Under the pieces are notes generated by a model. The model was not told the DNA's origin. It worked only from the letters and a program-made list of their open reading frames with translations, and searched no databases. 64,000 nt of DNA, taken from assembly GCA_963693285.1 (NCBI GenBank), contig OY848919.1, forward strand, positions 2,237,827-2,301,826, written 5' to 3'. Below, in pieces: positions 12,609-23,488 of the stretch; within the stretch, counting starts at the first letter, position 1; the number at the start of each line of letters is the position of its first letter. The position numbers and the translations under genes are program-made. The stretch comes from Xestospongia muta. Lineage: Eukaryota; Porifera; Demospongiae; Haplosclerida; Petrosiidae.

Positions 12609-12755
12609 AATATTACATTACTTTTATATATGTCACCAGCTCTGTACAGAATATCTAAAGTAACAATATGTGAATTGTGAAAAAGAACTCTTTGTTGTGT
12701 TTATAAGGATCATGAATGGGTTCATAAACAGGTCAAATATTCTCTTTAGTTTATC
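12609..12755 (-). pseudogene. Relic of the C-terminal membrane domain
   Basis: It aligns on the minus strand with the stretch running from EAIHGPYKHNKEFFFTTR toward GDIYKSDVI; the plus strand keeps TATATGTCACCAGCTCTGTA and TTTGTTGTGTTTATAAGGA. The REYIRP arginine codon reads as a TGA stop (plus-strand GGTCAAAT), the same change as in pseudogene D. Only about 140 bp survive. Confidence 0.6.
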
Positions 12756-12769
12756 TACATGGGCACTGC

Positions 12770-14870
12770 TACATTGTGTCCGATGAAGTACAACAACATC
12801 ATGTTTACATAACAAATAATTTAGTTTTGTGAAAATAATTTTGTTTGAGATACTTAATAATAATTTCAGTTTCAAAATAGCTATTTATAAAATAACAAAG
12901 CCTGTATATTTTTATAACACATAGCATTGAACTGGTGACTATATTATATCATTATATTCCATTGTATAATAACACTATTAAAGTTTGTTTACATAAGACT
13001 ACAAATGTACAATATTGAATAATACAAATTAATCTGCTCACATACAATGTCCTCATGGAAGGATCACTATGATAATAATATTGCAATAAAGATAATATAT
13101 AGTTGATACATATGCTATACATGTAGTTCATAGGGAGGTATACTTTTAGCATCAGTAAAAATGTCATAAAAAGGGAGCAAAACTATAAAATCGTTTACTA
13201 TTTTAGCATTGTCTTGTAAATATAATTTTATTTCATGCTTGAACACTTCTCATTCATCTTATTTCATTTAAATATTATTAATAATAAAGAGACACCCTTT
13301 ATACTATATTACATTAGTTTCAAAGACAAAACTAAATTGTAAACTATTAATATAATAGACACAGAGGAGGCAGATTTAGAAGAAAAATAAACAAATCTAA
13401 TATTTGAGCCATTGTGTATGTGATATTAAGAAACTTCGTCTTAATCTGTAACTGAGCCATAATGAAGAGATTTTCATAAAAGAAACACTGTGAAGATTTT
13501 GATCAGTTTTAAGTGAGATATTCATTGTTTTTGCTAATACATTTCAATGGACAATCCAGACCATCCTTACACAGGTAATGCTATTACATGCCTGATTATG
13601 ACAACAACATGTTTTCATAACAAATAACTTTTTTGTGCAAATAATTTTTGTTTGAGATATTTTACAATAGTTTGAGTTTTAAAATAACTATTTATAAAAT
13701 AACAAAGCCTTCATGTTACAATAACACACAGTATTGAACTGGTAACTGTCTTATATCATCATAGTTGATTGTATAATGACACTATTAATGTTTTGTTCAC
13801 ATAACATTACAAACATACCATATAGAATGCTACAACCTCACCTAGTAACAAACAATGTCCTACATCTGCCTTTCAATCTCCATATTCTACTAGTGGATTT
13901 GGTTTAAACATCTTTATAATCACATCATATAGACATTTCCTTTTTTATGAATTTGAATTCAGTGACCTAACAATTGTACAATTTACTATAACATGCATAT
14001 ACTTAATTATCTATCATATTAACTGCCACAGGTACATGTAAAACTTGACATGACATGATCACTATGACAATATTATCATATTAATGATGATGTATAGTTA
14101 ATACATATACTATATATCTAGGTCACAGTGTTATATACTTTTAGTGTTAGTATAAATATCCTGTAAATATATCTTCGCTTTCATTACTTGAACAATTCCA
14201 ACTCATCTTATTTAATAAAGAGTTACAATGATGTATTATTCTTAAAGAGACAATATATTACAGTAATTTCAAAGACAAACTAAATTGTAATTATTAATGT
14301 GATAGACACAGAGGAGACACAGAGAGAAGAAATATAAGAAATCCAACATTAGACCAATTGTGTCTGTGATGTTTAGAAACCTTGTTTTAATCTGTAATTG
14401 AGTCATAAAGAAGGGATTATAATAAAATGAAATATCACAAAGATAGGGAGCATATTTGAGTGAGATGTTCATTGTTTTGCCAATACATTTCAATGGACAA
14501 TCCAGGCTGTTCCCATACATACACTATTACCACATGTCTAATTAAGTACAACAACAATATGTTTACATAACAAATAGTTTAGTATGTGCAAATAATTATT
14601 GTTTGAGATATTTTAAAATAGTTTATAGTTTATAGTCTTATATAGGTCACATATTTATTGTGTCTTAATTGACAAAAACAAATATAGAATGAGAAATGTG
14701 AAAATAATAGATGACACCTACACAAGTGATTAGATAGATGGTTTGAGATTTTGGTACTTTCAGTTTCAATATAGTTGTTTATAAAACTAGTTGTTATATT
14801 CAAAACAACATCTTCACAGACAATTAAACTTGAGTTCCATAGCAACTAACTAAAATAAGGTTCAATAGTC
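12770..14870. repeat. Tandem spacer modules 3 and 4 plus a partial fifth
   Basis: Modules run about 12770-13610 and 13611-14560, with a partial copy to about 14870. Each starts with the promoter-like CAGTTTCAAAATA block reading on the plus strand. Each full copy ends with the segment giving a small minus-strand frame (14269-14520 here), which is intact again only at 37299 and 56580 and is probably not a gene. Confidence 0.65.
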
Positions 14871-15151
14871 ACAGTCTTGCTATCCTATGTTAGTCTATAG
14901 TCTAGGAGTTCTTTACTACACACAGATGATCTTTGAAGAGACTTATATTATTAAATAAAGATAATTATACATTACAAAAGATATTGAATGTAATTAACAA
15001 ATATGACTGTATTTTATAAGTATGAAGCACTACATGTCAAAAAACAACAGACAAAAAGAAATATAAAATAAAAAATGTAACAATAAAAGATGACACTTTC
15101 AAAACTTGATATAAACACTATGATTATTAATTCTTGATAAACACACATGTT
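14871..15151. other. 3' flank of gene C
   Basis: About 280 bp shared with the 3' flanks of other genes with the same tail type (45470-45868, and parts of 21430-21778 and 26041-26297), for example TGACTGTATTTTATAAGTAT. It probably includes the 3' UTR. I could not find a clean AATAAA in gene sense. Confidence 0.4.
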
Positions 15152-18100
15152 TTATGTTGAACTGAGAAGTGGTTCTCTTGTTTCATCATAGGTATCAAAA
15201 AATGATCCTTCAAGGTCAGGAGTCTTCAATTGTCTATGTTGTGGATTATCATGTATTTTGGAATAAAAAAGAAGAAGAAATTTCATTTGAAGTATGTACA
15301 ATTTTGGTTTTATCTTCTTTATTGTTCCAGTCACCCAAAGAATATGAAATATAATAACAGTAACTAATGTCAAGAACACAACAGTAGTTTCTATTCCTAA
15401 AATAATAGGAACTTTATTGGTTTTAGCAAAATACCATACTGTACCAGAAACTATGACACAATTACAAATCACAAAAAGATCAAGTATCTTCATCCACATC
15501 TTACAGAAAGGCTTACAAAATGTTTCAATTGTCACATAGACAGTAAAGACAGGAATACCTATCACATATGCCTTGTATATGTCCTTAGTTCTGTACAGAA
15601 CATATAAGATGTAGAAAAACACAAGTAATAGTAGACGTGTTGTGAAAAAGAATTCTTTGTTATGTTTATAAGGTGCATGGATAGCTTCATAAACAGGTCG
15701 AATATACTCTCTCAGTTTACCTACTCTCATTAGTGGTCGACCAGCAGCAATGATGGTGAAATAAGATAGTAGGACAGGAATAACCACTACTATAATTAGT
15801 ACCATTAATATTAAATGAGTACCTTTTCCATATTCAACTGTACCATCTCTGTACCAAACTTTAAGTATTGGGTTACTAGTATCATTGGTATATATATTAA
15901 TTGGTGTAACTATGTTTGATATTGCAGTAAACATACTTAAGAAGGAAAGGTGAACAACAGTAACCAGTACTTGAATTGAGGAGTCAGCTATTCGATTAGA
16001 AAGCCTTAGAGAATAACGACTGAGGATGATAAGGAAAATAACTATTGTCAATAAATAAAGTGGAAATAATAAACTGAGACCAGCTTTCCATAATTCTGTC
16101 ATTCCATTGTAAAAACATAGAGGAAAACCAAGATTAAAATTTAACATAAACAGAAAAGCACGTGTTACTGAATACAGTGAAGTTACAACGTGCTGTGATG
16201 AAGAAATTTTAACATCTATAATACCAATAACCTGAGCATAGAATATAATTCCATTGAGTGTACCAGTTGTTAATGTTAGTTTGAGAGCAAATAACAGATA
16301 AATGAGGAAGGGACCAGCTACTGCATAGAGGATTAGTGTTAACAACCACCAATTACTACATTGTTTACATTCTGAAGAACCAAATACCACACTATACTTG
16401 ATACCATTAACAGTAGTACAAGTAGAACATAGGGGTCCTGTTTTAGTTGGTGGACAAAGTGGAAGATGGTTTACAAGGTAATTGTTGGGATCAGCTATTA
16501 AAACATCAGAGTCATTTATCAAGAACATGGTGTAATCTTGATTGAAGTTACAGAATTCATAACAAGTTTGTGCCACACCAAATACTGTAGTTTGATTAGT
16601 ACCATTTGTAATATTCATAAGTCCAGCCCATGCAGCAGAATCTGGTGGTCTAGTGATGGTAGCAAGAGGATATTGTAAATATGAATTGTCTGACACAACT
16701 AGACAAGTAGGTTGATAGTCTCCAGCCATACCAAGTTTATCAATAACTGGTGAACATTGACATGTACTTGTGTCTGTATTCAGTTCAAAACCTAGTGGAC
16801 AATCTAGTAAGTTAAGCTTTATCTTTAATAATGATGAGTCATCAAGAGATGATATAACTAGGACAGCATCATTTATCCTCTTTGAATTACTATCCCTTTT
16901 ATAAAGAGTGAAATTAACTAAAGTACACTGATGAGATTCTAAGAGGATTTGATTCTCATCATGAGGTGAAATATACCATGATGAAAGTGTAGCCAATAGT
17001 AGCTTTCCAGAACTATACTTTGAATTAGCTAGTGCAAGAGAAACTACAGCATACACAAAATTGCCTATCACATCATTGGCTGCCATGGGTATATGTAATG
17101 TTTGTCCAGGATATACTGATATGATGTTGGGAAACACTACTTCATTGTTACTATCATAAATACATTTGGTTAGATCTTTGGAACATATGCAATGACTATT
17201 AGATGAAGAGGAGATGTTTAAAGGATTGGGTTTTAAAGAATTGAAATGAAAAATCTCATCATAATAGTGTTTTCCATTATGATGACCAGTGTAGTATAAT
17301 TCATTCATATAGCAATTGCACAAGTTAGTACTGAATATGGAGCTACCAGAGAGACTAGCTGTATTATTGATGAATATCATACTGATATTTAATACTGATA
17401 CGTTTTGAAAGGGGTAAGACATTTGAAATGTACATTCCTTTATGGCCTTATAAATATCATCTTGTGCATAAATAGCTCCTCCCTTTGTATGAGCAATGTT
17501 ATTGATAAAGGTAGCCCTGAGTCCATTGTTTAAGTGAAATGTACTACTGCCATATAACTTGAATACAGCTCCTCTCTCTCCTCTGTTTCCTTTAAACAAC
17601 ATTTTACCATCCAATATAATGTTAGTGTTAATTAACTCGAAGACTGACCCTGAATTGTCATGGTAATGACTATTAGATCCAGTTATATGAAGAGCTTTGA
17701 CATTAACCATTGTAAACATACCAGCTTTTGAAATGGATGTTGATGAACCATCTTGTGTATTGCTGTATGCAATTACATCTTCTAGAACTATTATCAAAGG
17801 CTTAAATCCACTATCTTTATTAGAATACGTATTAGCATACAGACATGCTCCTGTAGTTTCAATAACATTTTCACTAAAGTTAACATTACTAAATGTTACA
17901 GTGACATTGAAGTCTTTGTTTTGTGGTGGATTATGTATAACAACAGAGACTGCTCCAACATTTGCTTTGTAAGCAATAACAGCCTTTTCATTTCTGGATT
18001 TAAAAACACTGTTAGATACATTAAGTGGATGCATATTTGATAGGTGAGTGTCATACTTTTTGTTAAACATCATGAAAAACGTGAGAGCAGCTCCATGGCA

Positions 18101-19081
18101 ACTCAAAATGTTGTAGTTCTCTACAAAACTACTATTATTTATTATAGTCTGGGAGTTTGTTATACTGTGGAAATGTAATACCAATACAGTACCTGAAAAT
18201 GAGCCAATATTACGAGAGAACACAGTTGAAATTATTTGGACGTTGGCTGAGAAGTTCTGTTCAATATAAAGTATTGTCAAACATGCAGCATTAACAACAG
18301 GAATTGAAGTAATGTTTCGTTGATGTCCTAAATTACTAAGATCAGAGAGACACTTGATTCCAACAATATAGTCATAGTTATATTCAAACTTTGCTTCTTT
18401 TATTAAAACATTCTTTTCTAAACATTTTACATTGCTTTCATCAGCGAACAATAACAACACTCCATTACCTAAACTCATATTAGCCTGCTGATAAAACTCA
18501 AAACTTTTTGTAGAGGTAACATCGATATTTTCAATAATAGCATTTATTGGATTAATAGCTAGAATTGCAAACCCATAATTAGATGACATATTAACCTCTT
18601 TGATCAGTAATATCTCAATATGGAGGAACAGTAGTAGAGAAGAATGATACTCTGTGAAATATACTGGAGATGTTGTAGAGTTGATAGATGACAAGATGCT
18701 CTCATCCAGATCTCTCAAGAAAGCACCACATCCTTGGAATGATAATTTCTGTAGAGTAAGATTATAAATATTAACAAAGACAAATCCACTAGTGGGATAT
18801 GATGGTTGAGAGACATTAGCTGTAGGACATTGTATGTGAGCAAGTGAGTTTGTAGCACTTTTTATAGTCAGTGAGTGACTAGTATTAACAAGACAAAACG
18901 ATATGTTTGTAATCTCATGAGTAATATCTGTCGACAACACTATAATAGTGTCATTATTGAATGGACCAGAATGACATAAGACTGTCTCCAGTTCATTGTT
19001 GTAAGTTATATTGATCTCACAAGCAGTAGCTCCTTGAGTGTTGAATAACAAACAGACAAACATCAGTTCCAGTAACAACAT
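15152..19081 (-). CDS. Gene C: intact beta-helix multi-TM receptor-like protein
   Basis: An uninterrupted frame of 1309 codons. An ATG 18 bp further upstream (19097-19099) exists, but I prefer the one at 19079-19081: it gives MLLLELMFVCLLFNTQ, which aligns with every paralogue's signal peptide. Residues of about 20-640 form the ectodomain, with many NxS/T sites, FKGNRGERGAVF, FINNIAHTKGGAIYAQ (about 520-537) and FINNTASLSGSSIF. The cysteine-rich part has CPLGFELN and CPPTKTGPLCSTC (about 877), then CKQCSNWW and the membrane region from about 910. The tail is the IKKIKPKLYILQMK type and ends TREPLLSST. The 5' flank differs from that of the other genes: it lacks their leader and matches orphan sequence at 31.4-31.6, 43.3, 50.7 and 62.6 kb. 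It has its own TATA-like box at 19155-19163. Confidence 0.9.
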   Translation of the reverse strand: MLLLELMFVCLLFNTQGATACEINITYNNELETVLCHSGPFNNDTIIVLSTDITHEITNISFCLVNTSHSLTIKSATNSLAHIQCPTANVSQPSYPTSGFVFVNIYNLTLQKLSFQGCGAFLRDLDESILSSINSTTSPVYFTEYHSSLLLFLHIEILLIKEVNMSSNYGFAILAINPINAIIENIDVTSTKSFEFYQQANMSLGNGVLLLFADESNVKCLEKNVLIKEAKFEYNYDYIVGIKCLSDLSNLGHQRNITSIPVVNAACLTILYIEQNFSANVQIISTVFSRNIGSFSGTVLVLHFHSITNSQTIINNSSFVENYNILSCHGAALTFFMMFNKKYDTHLSNMHPLNVSNSVFKSRNEKAVIAYKANVGAVSVVIHNPPQNKDFNVTVTFSNVNFSENVIETTGACLYANTYSNKDSGFKPLIIVLEDVIAYSNTQDGSSTSISKAGMFTMVNVKALHITGSNSHYHDNSGSVFELINTNIILDGKMLFKGNRGERGAVFKLYGSSTFHLNNGLRATFINNIAHTKGGAIYAQDDIYKAIKECTFQMSYPFQNVSVLNISMIFINNTASLSGSSIFSTNLCNCYMNELYYTGHHNGKHYYDEIFHFNSLKPNPLNISSSSNSHCICSKDLTKCIYDSNNEVVFPNIISVYPGQTLHIPMAANDVIGNFVYAVVSLALANSKYSSGKLLLATLSSWYISPHDENQILLESHQCTLVNFTLYKRDSNSKRINDAVLVISSLDDSSLLKIKLNLLDCPLGFELNTDTSTCQCSPVIDKLGMAGDYQPTCLVVSDNSYLQYPLATITRPPDSAAWAGLMNITNGTNQTTVFGVAQTCYEFCNFNQDYTMFLINDSDVLIADPNNYLVNHLPLCPPTKTGPLCSTCTTVNGIKYSVVFGSSECKQCSNWWLLTLILYAVAGPFLIYLLFALKLTLTTGTLNGIIFYAQVIGIIDVKISSSQHVVTSLYSVTRAFLFMLNFNLGFPLCFYNGMTELWKAGLSLLFPLYLLTIVIFLIILSRYSLRLSNRIADSSIQVLVTVVHLSFLSMFTAISNIVTPINIYTNDTSNPILKVWYRDGTVEYGKGTHLILMVLIIVVVIPVLLSYFTIIAAGRPLMRVGKLREYIRPVYEAIHAPYKHNKEFFFTTRLLLLVFFYILYVLYRTKDIYKAYVIGIPVFTVYVTIETFCKPFCKMWMKILDLFVICNCVIVSGTVWYFAKTNKVPIILGIETTVVFLTLVTVIIFHILWVTGTIKKIKPKLYILQMKFLLLFYSKIHDNPQHRQLKTPDLEGSFFDTYDETREPLLSST

Positions 19082-19154
19082 GACTTCAGATAAAATCACC
19101 TTAACTTTCCTTGTTAAAAATTAACTGCTGTTTTTGGATAACTGGCTACAGCTA

Positions 19155-19163
19155 GCATTTATA
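19155..19163 (-). promoter_or_regulatory. TATA-like box of gene C (divergent promoter)
   Basis: The minus strand reads TATAAATGC, 82 bp before the preferred start at 19081. The CAGTTTCAAAATAGCTGTTT block precedes it, as in the other genes, although the leader between box and ATG is different. Confidence 0.45.
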
Positions 19164-19361
19164 GGAATCAAAACAGCTATTTTGAAACTGAAAGTAAAGT
19201 GATTTTGTCAGCAATCAAACTAAAATCACTTTAAATGGTATGTTATGTTTACCTTTTCATTTACTACTCAAACAGTACTATAATATATGTATAAGTAATG
19301 AAGTCGTATGGGAAAAAATGTTTGTGATCCAATGCTTGCTTAAATTTGATGGGAATATAAT

Positions 19362-19590
19362 GTGGGTTGAAGTTTAAGGAGGTGCGACTGTATGGGGTTG
19401 ATGCCTCCAATAGTATGTAGGTGTGTTTGTATGTGCAAGTAGTGAGTTCAAACTTAGGGAGGTGTGTTTGTATAGGGTTGACGCCTCCATTAGCTGGAGA
19501 TGCATCTGTTTGTGTAATTAGTGTGTTAAATCTTAAGTAGGTGTGTCTGTATGGGGTTGAAGTTTACAATAGTATGTAAGGAGGTATGTC
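19362..19590. repeat. Minisatellite, hairpin-unit type
   Basis: About three diverged units of the GGTTGAAGC..AGGTGTGTCTGTATG repeat, including GCCTCCAATAGTATGTAGG. Confidence 0.7.
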
Positions 19591-19860
19591 TACTTGGCAT
19601 TGTTATAGTTAGAACAACTGACTGAAATTATAGTAAACACATACAGCCTGATAGAGGTGTATATAAGTAGACCCAACTGATTCTGTCTCAACTAAATTAA
19701 GATAGCATGTTGTGTGGTTCTACAGAATGACATAGAACTGTTTCCAGTTGAGATGATATACTACTGTGGATATCAATTTGTCTGTGGAAATTAGTTCATT
19801 TGACAACAGAGAGTCTTTGTATAATAATTTAAATAGCTATTTGAAACTGAATCTAAAACA
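19576..19860. repeat. 280-bp direct repeat, copy 1, containing a 5' relic of the gene family
   Basis: Nearly identical to 20419-20703, about 840 bp away. The right part (about 19716-19860) is a minus-strand gene relic. It keeps the GPF..LCHS-coding piece (AGAATGACATAGAACTGTTT on plus) joined directly to the 5' leader (GATATCAATTTGTCTGTGG) and then the TTTGAAACTGAAT promoter block, so the signal-peptide codons are deleted. The left part has TATATAAGTAG reading on the plus strand. Confidence 0.6.
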
Positions 19861-20194
19861 AAGTAACTCTCAACTGATCTTGAGTACATAATCTCTTTTA
19901 ATCCATTGAGATTACTTAATGACATTGTATATTATATTATGACATGGAAAGACTAAATCTGTCACAGATAGTGGACATGTGTACAACACTTATATAAAAT
20001 GTTGATACATTAACTTCATACATGAAAGACTCACTCAACATCATATTATCATTATAGAAGGTATTATATTTAATATAATACACTTCATATTTCTATTAAT
20101 TATAATAGACATATAACTAATCAACTGATACATAACTGATAACATTGTACAGATATATGGTCTATACCTTTAAAATGAGAGTTTATGATCTTAT
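19861..20194. other. Spacer, fragments of known spacer sequence
   Basis: It contains a short inverted piece of the 85-bp repeat (CCATTGAGATTACTTAATGA, about 19902-19921). The rest is a diverged copy of the 32.0-32.4 kb spacer (GACATGGAAAGACTAAATCT onward). No gene seen. Confidence 0.5.
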
Positions 20195-20430
20195 CTATGT
20201 GTGCAATTAGTGAGTTGAAGCTTCCAATAGTAAGGAGGTGTGTCTGTTATGTGCAATTAGTGGGTTGAAGCTTAGGGAGGTGTGTCTGTATAGGGTTGAA
20301 GCCTCCAATAGTATGGAGGTGGATCTGTATGTGTAATTAGTGGGTTGAAGCTATGGGGTTGAAAAAACTTCAATAGTAAGTAGGTGTGTCTGTATGGGGT
20401 TGAAGCCTGCTATAGTATATAAGGAGGTAT
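20195..20430. repeat. Minisatellite, hairpin-unit type
   Basis: About three units, with one clean CCTCCAATAGTATGGAGG hairpin core near 20311-20328. It passes straight into copy 2 of the 280-bp direct repeat. Confidence 0.7.
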
Positions 20431-20703
20431 GTCTACTTGGCATTGTTATAGTTAGAACAACTGACTGAAATTATAGTAAACACATACAGCCTGATAGAGG
20501 TGTATATAAGTAGACCCAACTGATTCTGTCTCAACTAAATTAAGATAGCATGTTGTGTGGTTCTACAGAAGAACAAAAAACTGTCTCCAGTTGAGATGAT
20601 ATACTACTGTGGATACCAATTTGTCTGCGGAAATTTGTTCATTTGATAACAGAGAGTCTTTGTATAATAATTTAAATAGTTATTTGAAACTGAAACTATA
20701 AAA
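20419..20703. repeat. 280-bp direct repeat, copy 2
   Basis: Second copy of the 19576-19860 unit with the same truncated 5' gene relic. Small differences, such as AAGAACAAAAAACTG for AATGACATAGAACTG, show that it is decaying independently. Confidence 0.6.
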
Positions 20704-20734
20704 AGTAATTCTCAACTGATCTTGAGTATGTAAT

Positions 20735-20803
20735 CAGAATCCATTGAGATTACTTAATGACATTGTATACATAACAAACTATTTAATAAAATTTCAATTT
20801 AAT
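20735..20803 (-). repeat. Inverted copy of the 85-bp repeat core
   Basis: This is the reverse complement of the AACTGAAATTTTATTAAATA..ATCTCAATGG core that is direct at 2.8, 4.3, 31.7, 43.6, 51.1 and 62.9 kb. It is the only full inverted copy I found. Confidence 0.7.
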
Positions 20804-21180
20804 TCCAACAAGGGAATAATGTTTTATACTATGAATACTATGAATATAGTATGTTATGTATACAATGTATTCTAAGAAGTGATGTACTCATATTCTATAT
20901 TGTGAATAGACATACATAATACATTCAAATTAAGTTTTACATTATGATATGGAAAGACTAAATCTGTCAGATAGTGGACATGTGTACAACACATATGTCA
21001 CAATGGTGTATTATAGTGGACATCATTGTGTACAACACTTATAAAAAATGTTGATACATTAACTTCATACATGAAAGACTTATTCAACATCATATTATCA
21101 TTATAGAAGGTATTATATTTTATATAATACACTTCATATTTCTATTAATTATAAAAAGTAATCAGCTGATACATAACTGC
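20804..21180. repeat. Third spacer type
   Basis: Matches 31930-32310, 43690-44082, 51220-51605 and 62970-63364. Here it ends exactly at GATACATAACTG, where a gene scrap is joined. No coding frame. Confidence 0.6.
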
Positions 21181-21397
21181 CAATTCAAGAATCACTGTGG
21201 TGTACACATTATTACCTACTACATCTTTAGCTGCCATAGGTATATGTAATGTTTGTCCAGGATATACTGATATGATGTTGGGAACACTACTTCATTGTTA
21301 CTATCAAAGATACATTTGGTTAGATCTTTGGAACGTATGCAATGACTACTAGATAAAGTGGAAATGTTTAAAGGATTGGGTTTTAAAGAATTGAAAT
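21181..21397 (-). pseudogene. 217-bp internal gene scrap (ectodomain/cysteine-rich border)
   Basis: This encodes HFNSLKPNPLNISTL..HCIRSKDLTKC, matching residues of about 625-700 of gene F, with both ends of the gene missing. One base is lost around 21280 (GGGAACAC against GGGAAACAC in F), shifting the frame before YPGQTLHIP. The lower end abuts TAACTG of the third spacer type. The upper end joins sequence like that at 33130-33220. It lies 3' of pseudogene D, although it corresponds to an earlier part of the protein, so it is a separate scrap and not an exon of D. Confidence 0.75.
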
Positions 21398-21778
21398 ATA
21401 TATAATTTATTATTGGATATTTACTGGACACATGTAATAACAATTGCTATATTAACAAAACATACCAGTTGTTTATGTAAAGTTTGTTTTAGATCTATAA
21501 TCTAATTAACTATGATATAGATCATGATAATGTAAATAACAAATACGACTGTATTTTATAAGTATGAAACACACTATGACAACAACAATAACAAAAACAA
21601 ATGTACACAAACCAACACACATAACATACACACAATATGACTGACTAATTCTTGATAAACACAAATGTTTATGTTGTAAGTAGAGCTACATTAAATAGAG
21701 AGACAGCTGTATCAAATCAAAGAAATTTAAAACTTGATACACACACTGTGATATATTAGTTCTTTATAAACACATGTT
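21398..21778. other. 3' flank of pseudogene D
   Basis: Sequence shared with other flanks: CTGGACACATGTAATAACAA resembles 33150, and TGACTGTATTTTATAAGTAT resembles 15008 and 45645. No gene. Confidence 0.45.
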
Positions 21779-23480
21779 TTATGTTGGACTGAGAAGTGGT
21801 TCTCTTGTTTCATCATAGGTATCAAAGAATGATCCTTCAAGATCTGCAGTTTTTAGACTTGGAAATTGTGGATTATGATGTGTTTTAGAATAAAAGAGCA
21901 GCATTAATTTCATTTGAAGTATGTACAATTTTGTTTTTATTTTCTTTATTGTTCCAGTTACCCACAGAAGATGAAATATAATAACAATAACTAATGTCAA
22001 GAATGCAGTAGTAGTTGTAGTTAATAAAATAATGGAGACTTGATTGATACAATTGATTTTAACAAAGTACCATGATGTACCAGAAATTACGAAAAAGTTC
22101 CACATAATAAAAAGTAAGTAAGTAAGTTGATCCACATCTTATTAATTGGCTTGCAATATGCTTCAATTGTAATATAAATGGTAACAATAGGAATACCTAT
22201 GATAAATCCCATATAAACGTCACCAGTATTGAACAAAATGTATAATGTATAAAGAAACACAAGTAGCAGTAGGCGAGTTGTGAAAAAGAATTCTTTGTTG
22301 TGTTTATAAGGACCATGGATAGCTTCATAAACAGGTCAAATATACTCTCTCAGTTTACCTACTCTCATAAGTGGTCAACCAGCAACAAGAATGGTCATAT
22401 AAGATAGTAAGAGAGGACAAACCACTACTATAGTTAGTATCATTAATATCAAATGACCACCTTTTCCATATTCAACTGTACCATCTCTGTACCAAACTTT
22501 AAGTATTGAGTTACTAGTATCATTGGTATATATATTAATTGGTGTAACTATATTTGATATTGCAGTAAACATACTTGTGAAAGAGATTTGTACAACAGTA
22601 ACCAGTACTTGAACTGAAGAGTGAGCTATTTTGTTGGAAAGCCTTAAAGAATAACGACTGAGGATAATGAGGAGAACAAATATTGTCAGTAAATAAAGTG
22701 GAAATAGTAAACTGAGACCAGCTTTCCATAACTCTGTCATACCATTGTAAAAACACAGAGGAAAGCCAAGATTCAAATTCAATATCGAGAGAAAAACATG
22801 AGCTGATGAATACATTGAAGAAATAACATGATGTGATGAAGAAATTTTAACATCTATAACACCAATAACCTGAGCATAGAATATAATTCCATTGAGCGTA
22901 CCAGTTGTTAATGTTAGTTTGAGAGCAAATAACAGATAAATGAGGAGGGAACCAGCTACTGCATAGAGGATTGGTGTTAACAACCACCAATTACTACATT
23001 GCTTACATTCTAAAGAACCAAATACCACACTATACTTGATACCATTAACAGTAGTACAAGTAGAACATAAAAGTCCTGTTTTAGTTGGTGGACAAAGTGG
23101 AAGATGATTTACAAGGTAATTATTGGGATCAGCTATTAAAACATCAGAACCATTTATCAAGAACATGGTGTAATCTTGATTGAGGTTACAGAAGTCATAA
23201 CAAGTATGTGCCACACCAAATACTGTAGTCTGATTTATACCATTTGTAATGGTCATTAGTCCAACCCATGAAGCAGAACTGAATGGTCTAGTGATGTTAG
23301 CAAGTGGATATTCTAAATATGAATTGTCTGACACAATTAGACAAGTAGGTTGATAATCTCCAGCCATACCAAGTTTATCAATAACTGGCGAACATTGACA
23401 TGTACTTGTGACTGTATTCAGTTCAAAACCTAGTGGACAATCTAGTAAGTTAAGCTTCATCTTTAATAATGATGAGTTAC
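21779..23480 (-). pseudogene. Pseudogene D: C-terminal membrane half, three lesions
   Basis: Homology begins near SSLLK before NLLDCPLGFELN and runs to the TREPLLSPT stop at 21779. The signal peptide and beta-helix part are absent. Two CGA arginine codons have become TGA: 22375-22377 (GRPL motif) and 22336-22338 (REYIRP motif). An ACTT-rich indel near 22110-22125 shifts the frame just after KMW, so the tail (IKKIKTKLYILQMK type) is read in another frame. Closest to gene I in the tail. Upstream it is fused to the element starting TATATTAATTTAAT at about 23489. No promoter or start remains. Confidence 0.9.
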
Positions 23481-23488
23481 CAAGGACA

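Noticed and set aside
14269..14520. Recurrent small minus-strand frame (about 74-83 codons; also 37299-37523 and 56580-56804), hydrophobic in part
   Set aside because: It is part of the non-coding spacer module. Other modules have stops and indels in the same place, and changes among the open copies are mostly non-synonymous.
17697..17972. Plus-strand frames opposite the ectodomain (also near 28864, 40890 and 60170)
   Set aside because: They mirror a conserved minus-strand coding stretch, so their similarity follows from the real gene.
19097..19099. Upstream ATG as the start of gene C
   Set aside because: It would put charged residues (MILSEV) before the conserved signal peptide. The ATG at 19081 aligns with all paralogues.
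22535..22756. Alternative minus-strand frames inside the membrane region (also 25372, 27142, 46623)
   Set aside because: Out-of-frame shadows of the conserved coding sequence with no start context or domain.
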